From Chloroflexota bacterium (GTDB lineage Bacteria; Chloroflexota; Anaerolineae; SpSt-313): a stretch of DNA of 41,972 nt. The notes under the pieces were generated by a model. It was given only the letters and a program-made list of their open reading frames with translations. It searched no databases and had not been told where the DNA came from. Below are positions 6,906-13,901 of the stretch, one piece after another; the first letter of the stretch is position 1, and each line of letters opens with the position of its first letter. The DNA lies in assembly GCA_029553955.1 (NCBI GenBank), contig JAKPJZ010000140.1, forward strand, positions 1 to 41,972, in the 5' to 3' direction. Both the position numbers and the translations under genes were made by a program.

Positions 6906-9900
6906 TCAGGAGGCCCACTCGACAGCCAGCAGGTCGCCGCCGAAGCGGGCCAGGAGCTCGTCGCGCAGCGTCTCCGAGTAGCAGGTCATCGCGTTGGGGA
7001 ACTCGAGCTGCACCCGTCCTCGCACGCTGGGCACGTAGAAGCAGAAGGGCACGTCGCCGGGCGTGGCGGTGAGCAGGCGATAGACCTCGCCCAGCCGACG
7101 CGCGTCGCGCTCATCGTCGCCGCTGCGCTGGAAGGTAACGCTCAGGCAGCTCGGCAGCCGCCGCACGTTGCGCCGCGCAGGCCCCGGCTCAAAGCCAGGC
7201 GGCGGGATGGGTGGCTCCTCGCCGTCCCCAGACCGTGGGGCAAGCGTCCTCGCCTGCCGGGCCTGTGGAGCAGCCGTCCTCGCCTGCCCGCCCCACTGCG
7301 GAGCAGGCTCTCCTGCCTGCCCGTCGATCACGGGGTCATACTCGCGCGCCGCATCGCAGATCACACTCGCGCGGCCCTCTCGCACGTCGGCCTTGCCCTT
7401 GACCACCACCAGCCGGTCCTCGGCCCAGAGGTCGCGCGTCTCCTCGTAGGTGCGCGGAAAGACCACGACCTCGACGGCCCCGGCCAGGTCCTCCACCTGA
7501 ACAAAGGCCATGGGGTCACCCTTCTTGGTGTAGATGGTGCGCACCGACGCCACCAGCCCCATGATCTGGATACGCCGGCCCTTGATCGTCTCATCGACCT
7601 GATCGGTGCGCGTGACATGCTCGAGGTTGAGTGGCAGCAGGTTCAGCGGGTTCTGCGACACATAGAGCCCCAGCAGCTCCTTCTCCCAGGCCAGTTGGTC
7701 CTTACGCGGCACCGGCGGCACCTCGGGCAGCGTGAGGAAGCTCATCGCCGGCTGCTGGCCGCCGCCCAGGCCGCCGAAGAGGCTGAGCTGGCCCGCCTCG
7801 CGCGCCGCGTGCGCCTCCTGGCTGGTGGCCACCATGTGGTCGAGCGCCGCCAAGAGCTGCCCGCGCGGCGCCAGGCAGTCGAACACGCCACACTTGACCA
7901 GGCATTCGAGCACGCGCTTGTTCACCTGGCGAAGGTCCACCCGCTGGCAGAAATCGCCGGCGCCCGCAAAGGGCCGGTCGCCGCGCGCCTGCAGGATGAT
8001 CTCCACCGGCCCCTCGCCCACATTCTTGATGGCGGCCATGCCAAAGCGGATGGCCATGCCCGTAGGGCGGGCTTTCCAGCCCGCCGCGTCCACGACGGAA
8101 GCCTGCTCCGGCGTGGGCTCGGCGGGCTGGAAAGCGCGCCCTACGGCCTGCCCCACAGGCTGCCCAACAGGCTTGGCAGGCGAGGACGCCTGCCCCACAG
8201 GCTCGGCGGGCTGGAGAGCCCGCCCTACAGGCCGCCCTACGGCCTGCCCCACAGGTTCAATTGTAAAGTCGAGGCCAGAGTGGTTCACGTCGGGGGGCAG
8301 CACTGGGATGCCCAGGCGCCGGCAGTCGGCGATCAGGGCGGCCACCTTTTCGACGTTGCCGCGCTCGACTGAGAGCAGCGCCGCCATGTACTCCACCGGG
8401 TAATGCGCCTTGAGGTAGGCCGTCTGGCAGGTGATGACCGAGTAGGCGGCGCTGTGCGCCTTGTTGAAGCCATAGTTGGCAAAGAACTCGATGTCGCTCA
8501 TGATGGCGTTGGCGGCGTCTTGTGGGATGCCACGCTCGACGGCGCCGGCCACGAATTTGGCGCGCTGCTCCGCCAGGTCCTTGGCCTTCTTCTTGCCCAC
8601 GGCGCGGCGCATCAGGTCGGCCTCGGCCGCCGAGTAGCCGGCCAGGTCGGTGACCATGCGGATGATCTGCTCCTGGTAGACGATGATGCCGTAGGTGTCT
8701 TTGAGGATCGGCTCCATGGCCGGGTGATGGTAGGTGACCTCTTCGCGGCCGTATTTGCGGGCGATATAGTTCGCGATGTACTGCATGGGGCCAGGCCGGT
8801 AGAGCGAGTTCAGGACGACGATATCCTCAAACACCGTCGGCTGCATCTCGCGCAGCGTCTTGCGCATGCCCGAGCTTTCCACCTGGAAGACGCCCGTCAC
8901 CTCGGCGGAGCTGAGGAGCGCGAAAGTGGCGGGGTCGTCGAGGGGGATTTCGGCGGGCGTGATCTGGATGCCCTGCGTGGCCTTGATGTGCTTGAGGCAG
9001 CGGTCGATGACGGTCAGCGTCGACAGCCCGAGAAAGTCGATCTTGAGCAGGCCGATGGACTCGAGCGCCTCCATGCTGTACTGCGTCACCTGGCCCTCGC
9101 CGCGCGGCGCCAGCGCCAGCGGCACGTAGGCGGTCAATGGCTGGTCGGCAATGACCACGCCCGCTGCGTGCGTGGAGGCGTGGCGCGCCAGGCCCTCCAG
9201 CGCCCTGGCCTTGTCGATCAGCTCGCGCAGATAATCCTCGCTCTCGTACACCTGACGCAGCTCGGCCGACTCCTCCAGCGCGCTGGCGATGGTCACCTTG
9301 ACCCCGCCCGGCACCAGCTTGGCCACGCGATCCACGTCGCCCAGCGGCATGCCCAGGGCGCGCCCGGCGTCGCGGATGGCGGCGCGCGCGGCCATGGTGC
9401 CAAAGGTGACAATCTGTGCCACCTTCTCTTGGCCGTACTTTTGCGTGGCGTAGGTGATCAGCTCTTCGCGGCGGTCGTCGGGAAAGTCGAGGTCGATATC
9501 GGGCATGGTCACGCGGCCGGGGTTGAGAAAGCGCTCAAAGATCAGGCCGTGGGCCAGCGGCTCCAGCTCGGTGATGGCCAGGCAGTAGGAGACGAGGCTG
9601 CCAGCCGCCGAGCCGCGCCCGGGGCCGACGAGGATGCCGTGCGACTTGGCAAAGTGCACCAGGTCCCACACGATGAGGAAATAGGTGTCAAAGCCCATCT
9701 GATGGATGACGGCCAGCTCGTGGTCGAGGCGCGCCTGCAGTGCGGGCGTCGGCTCGCCGTAGCGGCGGTGCAGCCCCTCGTTGCACAGGCGGCGCAGGTA
9801 CGACTCGGCCGTCTCGCCCTCGGGCACCTCAAAGATCGGCAGGTGATAGCCGTGGGTCTCGATCTTGAACCGGCAGAGCTCGGCGATGCGCAGCGTGTTC

Positions 9901-10691
9901 TCGATGGCCCCGGGGTACTCCGCAAAGAGCGCCACCATCTCTTCGGGCGAGCGCAGGTGATAGTCGTTGCCCGCCATGCGCATGCGCTTGGGGTCGCTCA
10001 GCGTGGTGTTGGTCTGGATGCAGAGCAGGAGCTCCTGCGCCGCCGCATCCTCGCGGTCGATATAGTGCGTGTCGTTCGTCGCCACCAGTGGGATGCCCAG
10101 GCGGCGCGCCATGTCGGCCAGCTCGGCGTTCAGCGCCGGCAGCTCGGGCAGGCCCTCGTGCACCTGCAGCTCGAGGAAATAGTGCTCGCGGCCGTAGAGC
10201 TCCTGGTGCCAGCGTGCCCGCGCCTCGGCCTCGGCGCGCTTTTTCTGTGAGAGCAGGCGCGGCACCTCGCCGGAGAGGCAGGCCGAAAGGGCCACCAGCC
10301 CCCCCGCGTGCGCCTCGAGCAGCTCCGCATCGACGCGTGGCCGATAGTAAAAGCCCTCCAACTGCGCCGCGGTGCACAGCTCGATGAGGTTGTGGTAGCC
10401 CTCCTCGTTGCGCGCCAAAAGCACCAGGTGGTAGGGGCTGGTATCGAGCCGGGGATCACGCTGCGTACGGCTGCGCGGCGCCACATAGACCTCACAGCCG
10501 ATGATGGGCCGGATGTCGTTGTGCCTGGCCGCCTTGGTGAACTCGACCGCGGCGTACATCACGCCGTGGTCGGTCACCGCCAGCGCGTCCATGCCCAGCG
10601 CCTTGGCCCGCGCGGCCAGCGGCCCCAGGCGCGCCAGGCCGTCGAGCAACGAGTACTCGCTGTGTACGTGGAGGTGAACGAAGGAGGGCAT
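6906..10691 (-). CDS. dnaE: DNA polymerase III alpha subunit
   Basis: DnaE is the replicative polymerase catalytic subunit. The 1261-aa product starts with the PHP domain (FVHLHVHSEYSLLDGLARL; ends near 200). The polymerase III palm holds the catalytic Asp pair in MPDIDLDFPDDRREE (about 393-407) and the third Asp in LLKIDFLGLSTL (about 550). Fingers, helix-hairpin-helix and an OB fold (IQIMGLVASVRTIYTKKGDPMAF, about 1045) follow. The start has GGAG six nt upstream, and a strong promoter lies 100 nt upstream. Two segments are foreign to the family. Residues about 806-870, between NHSGLDFTIE and AIRFGMAAIKNVGEG, are repeat-encoded (VGRAFQPAEP, VGQASSPAKP and WKARPTG peptides). A second lies at about 1120-1150 (GGQARTAAPQARQARTLAP). 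These account for most of the extra length over a usual ~1150-1170 aa. Confidence 0.96.
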   Translation of the reverse strand: MPSFVHLHVHSEYSLLDGLARLGPLAARAKALGMDALAVTDHGVMYAAVEFTKAARHNDIRPIIGCEVYVAPRSRTQRDPRLDTSPYHLVLLARNEEGYHNLIELCTAAQLEGFYYRPRVDAELLEAHAGGLVALSACLSGEVPRLLSQKKRAEAEARARWHQELYGREHYFLELQVHEGLPELPALNAELADMARRLGIPLVATNDTHYIDREDAAAQELLLCIQTNTTLSDPKRMRMAGNDYHLRSPEEMVALFAEYPGAIENTLRIAELCRFKIETHGYHLPIFEVPEGETAESYLRRLCNEGLHRRYGEPTPALQARLDHELAVIHQMGFDTYFLIVWDLVHFAKSHGILVGPGRGSAAGSLVSYCLAITELEPLAHGLIFERFLNPGRVTMPDIDLDFPDDRREELITYATQKYGQEKVAQIVTFGTMAARAAIRDAGRALGMPLGDVDRVAKLVPGGVKVTIASALEESAELRQVYESEDYLRELIDKARALEGLARHASTHAAGVVIADQPLTAYVPLALAPRGEGQVTQYSMEALESIGLLKIDFLGLSTLTVIDRCLKHIKATQGIQITPAEIPLDDPATFALLSSAEVTGVFQVESSGMRKTLREMQPTVFEDIVVLNSLYRPGPMQYIANYIARKYGREEVTYHHPAMEPILKDTYGIIVYQEQIIRMVTDLAGYSAAEADLMRRAVGKKKAKDLAEQRAKFVAGAVERGIPQDAANAIMSDIEFFANYGFNKAHSAAYSVITCQTAYLKAHYPVEYMAALLSVERGNVEKVAALIADCRRLGIPVLPPDVNHSGLDFTIEPVGQAVGRPVGRALQPAEPVGQASSPAKPVGQPVGQAVGRAFQPAEPTPEQASVVDAAGWKARPTGMAIRFGMAAIKNVGEGPVEIILQARGDRPFAGAGDFCQRVDLRQVNKRVLECLVKCGVFDCLAPRGQLLAALDHMVATSQEAHAAREAGQLSLFGGLGGGQQPAMSFLTLPEVPPVPRKDQLAWEKELLGLYVSQNPLNLLPLNLEHVTRTDQVDETIKGRRIQIMGLVASVRTIYTKKGDPMAFVQVEDLAGAVEVVVFPRTYEETRDLWAEDRLVVVKGKADVREGRASVICDAAREYDPVIDGQAGEPAPQWGGQARTAAPQARQARTLAPRSGDGEEPPIPPPGFEPGPARRNVRRLPSCLSVTFQRSGDDERDARRLGEVYRLLTATPGDVPFCFYVPSVRGRVQLEFPNAMTCYSETLRDELLARFGGDLLAVEWAS
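7236..7320. repeat. Three palindromic units embedded in dnaE (3' part)
   Basis: Units starting at 7236, 7265 and about 7296 match the GCAGGCGAGGACGCCTGCC family found in iorA and elsewhere in dnaE. They are read here in the opposite orientation, giving QARTAAP and QARTLAP. The stretch lies between the OB-fold region and the C-terminal domain. Confidence 0.7.
8062..8262. repeat. Cluster of palindromic repeats embedded in dnaE (middle)
   Basis: At least four units stay in frame: GTAGGGCGGGCTTTCCAGCC-type at 8062-8085, its inverted forms at 8121-8144 and 8205-8228, and a GCAGGCGAGGACGCCTGCC unit at 8175-8198, with partial copies between. Translation is Pro/Gly/Ala-rich, and the reading frame is never broken. 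Confidence 0.8.
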
Positions 10692-10789
10692 GGTCTGCTC
10701 CGGCGATGGTGAGATGCTCGGGCTGCGGCCCGGCGGACGGCTCCGATCCAGCAGAAGGTAGAGCTCGTGGCGGCCCGAGGTACGCCCCC

Positions 10790-10818
10790 ATTATAGCCCA
10801 GCCCGGCGCCGGCCACAA
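10790..10818 (-). promoter_or_regulatory. dnaE promoter
   Basis: TTGTGG (10813-10818), a 17-nt spacer and TATAAT (10790-10795) lie on the minus strand, about 100 nt before the dnaE start. The rest of the 10692-11098 gap is G-rich sequence without a gene; the divergent promoter of the RtcB-like gene is at its right end. Confidence 0.75.
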
Positions 10819-11032
10819 GGGAATAAAGGAAGTGTCACCTTAAAAGTGCGGGGGCGCGAAAGGGGGGGCGCGAGAGGTGCACAGGGGGAGCGCGCGGGCA
10901 GCGCCGCTCACTGCGCCGGGCGCTGATGGTGGAGTTTGGGTTCGGTCGGTTATTCTTTTGTGTTGTGGATGCAGGGCATGAGGGGCCCTGGGCCACGGGA
11001 GGCTCGTCGTGCGGGCTGGGCCGTGGGTGCCC

Positions 11033-11060
11033 TTGACAGAAGGGGACAGACCAGTATCAT
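11033..11060 (+). promoter_or_regulatory. Promoter of the RtcB-like gene
   Basis: TTGACA (11033-11038), a 16-nt spacer and TATCAT (11055-11060) give a start near 11067 and a 30-nt leader before ATG 11099. Confidence 0.7.
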
Positions 11061-11098
11061 GCGGCACACCCCAGGGATCTGCGACGACGGAGGACACG

Positions 11099-12025
11099 AT
11101 GGAGCTGCGCAACTATTCGGCGGAGCCCGAGAACCGGTTGTACGGTTGGCTGCCCCACAGCCTGGAGGCGGAAGCCGTCGTTTTCCTGCCCGATGCCTGC
11201 CCAGGCCAGGCGCCGCTGCCTACCGGGACGGCGGTGCTGACGCGGCAGGGCGATTGGCGGCGCTTTGCCGTGTCGGACTGCGGCTGCGGCATGCTGCTCC
11301 TGAGGTCAGCCATGTGCGTGGACGAGTTCAAGCGCGCCGAGTGGGATGCCCTGTACCACGAGCTCAAGGCCAACAAGGGCGGGCTCGGCAACCTGGGCTC
11401 AGGCAACCACTTTCTCGATGCGCTGCAATCCTACGCCGACGACCTGGTCTACTTCCTGGTGCACACCGGCTCGCGCGACGAAACGCGCACGGTGGAGCCA
11501 CTGGTGGATATGCCTGACCGCTTCGATGCCCAGTTCGCGGCCGTTTGCAAGTGGGCCAGGGCCAACCGGCTAGCCATTGCCCGGCTGCTACAGCGCCGCT
11601 TCGGCCCCTGCCAGGCGCTTCTGGACCAGAGCCACAACTCGTTCGAGCCGCTACCCGGCGGCGGCTCGATCGTCCGCAAGGGCACGGTGCACGCAGAGCC
11701 AGGCGACCTGGCGGTGATCCCCTCGAGCATGAACGGCGACGTGGCGCTGGTGCGCGCCAAGGAGGGCGTGCGCCGGGCGCTGTGGTCGCTCAGCCACGGC
11801 ACCGGCCGGGTGATGTCGCGCTCCGAGGCCAAGGCCCATGCCGATGCCTTCGACTATGCGGCCCTGCGGCGGCAGGTGTACATCCCGGCAACGATCAGCG
11901 ACGCGTCGATCCGGACGGAGGCGCCCTTCTGCTACCGCGACCTCGACGCCTGCTTGGGCTTGATCGGGGAGCTGTGCGAGGAGGTGGAGCGGTTTGCGCC
12001 GTTCGCGTACCTGGGGCAGGTGTGA
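11099..12025 (+). CDS. Compact RtcB-like RNA ligase
   Basis: RtcB enzymes join RNA 2',3'-cyclic or 3'-phosphate ends to 5'-OH ends using GTP and Mn2+, in tRNA splicing and RNA repair. The 308-aa product keeps the whole active-site set in order. D-x-x-C is in SDCGCGM (about residue 62) and N-H in GSGNHF (about 104). H is in FLVHTGSR (about 124) and HN in QSHNSF (about 182). The guanylylated-His motif is SLSHGTGR (about 236). It is shorter than standard RtcB (about 400-480 aa) at the N-terminus. ATG 11099 has GGAGG five nt upstream; in-frame upstream codons lie before the predicted transcription start. It directly precedes the two-gene PLD operon but has its own promoter. A canonical rtcB elsewhere in the genome is likely, and this would then be an accessory paralogue. 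Confidence 0.85.
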   Translation: MELRNYSAEPENRLYGWLPHSLEAEAVVFLPDACPGQAPLPTGTAVLTRQGDWRRFAVSDCGCGMLLLRSAMCVDEFKRAEWDALYHELKANKGGLGNLGSGNHFLDALQSYADDLVYFLVHTGSRDETRTVEPLVDMPDRFDAQFAAVCKWARANRLAIARLLQRRFGPCQALLDQSHNSFEPLPGGGSIVRKGTVHAEPGDLAVIPSSMNGDVALVRAKEGVRRALWSLSHGTGRVMSRSEAKAHADAFDYAALRRQVYIPATISDASIRTEAPFCYRDLDACLGLIGELCEEVERFAPFAYLGQV

Positions 12026-12060
12026 GGTGGGGGAGCCGCCATAAGCAAATAGGCTTCAAG

Positions 12061-12089
12061 TTGCGGTATTCGCCGCAACATGGCATAAT
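12061..12089 (+). promoter_or_regulatory. Promoter of the two-gene PLD operon
   Basis: TTGCGG (12061-12066), a 17-nt spacer and CATAAT (12084-12089). A small inverted repeat, GCGG/CCGC (12063-12076), covers the spacer and may be an operator. The leader to ATG 12243 is about 147 nt. Confidence 0.6.
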
Positions 12090-12242
12090 CTGATCTGAAA
12101 ATGCTCCCAGGCGCCGTAGCCTAGCCCCTCGTGGGCGTTTTCATCGCTTGTGGTGCCCTTGGGAGCATGATGTCTGCTCAGAAAGGCAGCAGGACAGGAC
12201 GTCAGGACTTGTTCGTCCGTGGGCCAGCAAGGGGGCGATTGC

Positions 12243-13901
12243 ATGGCGATGACCGCCACACCGCAATGGATTGCCCGCATGTATCCGCCAAGCACAGGCC
12301 GAGATCACCTGGGCGTCACCGGCGTGTCTTCCGACCAGATATTGCCCTCGCTCGTCCCCGGCATCAACGTCCTGACCTACCACCCACGCTACCACAGCTT
12401 CTACGTCTTCCTCCTGGACGAGTTCTGGAAGCGGGACCGCCTCCGAACACCCACGGAGTGGACCAAGTTCTTCCGCCCACGTGAGTTCATCTTCTCGCTC
12501 GCGGCAAACCTGTGTGATCGGCCTGAACATGGCGACATGAGGAGCATCGTGGGCGGGCAGAAGACAGGCCCGCTCGCCGCTCAGCGGCAGGAAGCTTACG
12601 ATACCAGCTTCGACTATATCAAGAGCGACCTTGGTGGCTACGGTCTCTACTATCGGTCGGTCATGGCGGAGCTCGGGCTGATCTACCCCGGGGGCCCCGG
12701 GTTGCCCTATCCCGTCGATCTTCCTACAGAGGGGCGGGGCAAGAGAGCTGCAGCCGCATTCCGTGAGGCAGTACAGCAGACCGAGTACTTGGGCTCGTTC
12801 TTCGATGTGGATAGCACCCTGGTACCCTTCGATGTCATCCAGGAGTATGGCCGGAAGGCGTGTCTCTGCCAGTCCCAGCTGCCCGATGCTCCCGACCGCG
12901 ACGAGTTGCGCGATGCCTACCTCCATGGCGGGACTCAGGCCAGACCCAGGCGAGAGACACTCCGCCTGTTTCTCGACATGGCTTCCCAGACCGAAGGGCA
13001 CGAGGTGAGCCAGGACTCCTTCAGGCAGCTCATCTACTATGGCGCGGCTCCAGGTGGGGCACACTATCACCCGAGGCCAGAGGTAGCTCTCACGCATCGC
13101 CGCTGGCGATTGTACCAGACCCGAGAGTACTATGCCTTTGCGCTCAATGCCCTCTGGTGCCACTTCTGCGACTGGGGGCTTGATCAGGGCGGGGACGTTC
13201 GACCGACACCGCTGGCCGATTTCTGGGAGCACGTCGAACAGGCCCTCGACTTTGATGCTTTGGCTTCGCGGCTGAATCTGGCGCCTCCAGCAATCAGCGC
13301 AGGCTCCAGGTTCAAGCAGTTGCTGGAGTGGTTGACAAGGGTCGTCGGCGCCGATCACGCCTCCTTCGATGCGGCCTGCGGGCTGGGTGTCCCTCTGAAT
13401 GAGCACCGTCTCTATCGGCTGGCCAACGAGCACCCCGATGCGCCGGAGGTGATGGTGGCCGGGATGATCGCAATGCTCGCTTTGATTTTGTTGCGCTTTG
13501 GCCAGCGGGAGCTGTGGCTGCGTGAGGAGTGGTCCATCTCACGCATGGGCGACAACGGGCGCCTCAGCATCCACCAATTCCTCAGCAATCTGAAACGCAG
13601 GCTGGAGCGCAACCCACCAACGATCTACGAGGTGGCGCATGACCTGTATGCCGATTATGTGATCCTGCAGCACCAGTTGATCGCCAGTGGCAAACTCCCA
13701 GAGAACACGTTTCGCTTCCGACGGGAAGGCGATCGCATCCGCTTCTACAGCCTTCAGAACTCGCTCGCATTTGCCGCCTCGCGCTTCGACGCGCTGAGCA
13801 CGACGGTCTACGAACTGGGGCTATGCGGTGATATGCGCCTCCCGGTGCACTCGCTCACCAATGATGGGCAGCGTCTGCTGGACGAAGGAGACGTGTTGTG
13901 A
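12243..13901 (+). CDS. Uncharacterised protein, first gene of a PLD-associated pair
   Basis: I do not recognise this 552-553-aa protein. It has no signal peptide, and its only hydrophobic stretch is at about 410 (VMVAGMIAMLALILLRFG), which could be one membrane or buried helix. The N-terminus contains LPSLVPGINVLTYHPRYHSFY (shown in two parts: LPSLVPGINVL, TYHPRYHSFY). This is followed by an Arg/Glu helix (FFRPREFIFSLAANLCDRPEH), then a long mixed alpha/beta body. The C-terminus RFRREGDRIRFYSLQNSLAF looks like a small winged or beta domain. ATG 12243 has AGGGGG seven nt upstream; an in-frame GTG at 12219 is less likely. The stop overlaps the start of the next gene by 4 nt, so the two are translated together. 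Codons end in A/T more often than in neighbours, a sign of transfer. A cytoplasmic partner or adaptor of the PLD-fold protein, perhaps in defence, is inference only. Confidence 0.85.
   Translation: MAMTATPQWIARMYPPSTGRDHLGVTGVSSDQILPSLVPGINVLTYHPRYHSFYVFLLDEFWKRDRLRTPTEWTKFFRPREFIFSLAANLCDRPEHGDMRSIVGGQKTGPLAAQRQEAYDTSFDYIKSDLGGYGLYYRSVMAELGLIYPGGPGLPYPVDLPTEGRGKRAAAAFREAVQQTEYLGSFFDVDSTLVPFDVIQEYGRKACLCQSQLPDAPDRDELRDAYLHGGTQARPRRETLRLFLDMASQTEGHEVSQDSFRQLIYYGAAPGGAHYHPRPEVALTHRRWRLYQTREYYAFALNALWCHFCDWGLDQGGDVRPTPLADFWEHVEQALDFDALASRLNLAPPAISAGSRFKQLLEWLTRVVGADHASFDAACGLGVPLNEHRLYRLANEHPDAPEVMVAGMIAMLALILLRFGQRELWLREEWSISRMGDNGRLSIHQFLSNLKRRLERNPPTIYEVAHDLYADYVILQHQLIASGKLPENTFRFRREGDRIRFYSLQNSLAFAASRFDALSTTVYELGLCGDMRLPVHSLTNDGQRLLDEGDVL

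Noticed and set aside
6177..10250. Two long plus-strand open frames opposite plsC and dnaE
   Set aside because: They are shadows of conserved minus-strand genes, with no recognisable domain or start signal.
12141..13433. Minus-strand 430-codon frame opposite the first PLD-operon gene
   Set aside because: The plus frame has a ribosome site, promoter and a 4-nt overlap to the next gene, so the opposite frame is taken as a shadow, though neither protein is a known family.
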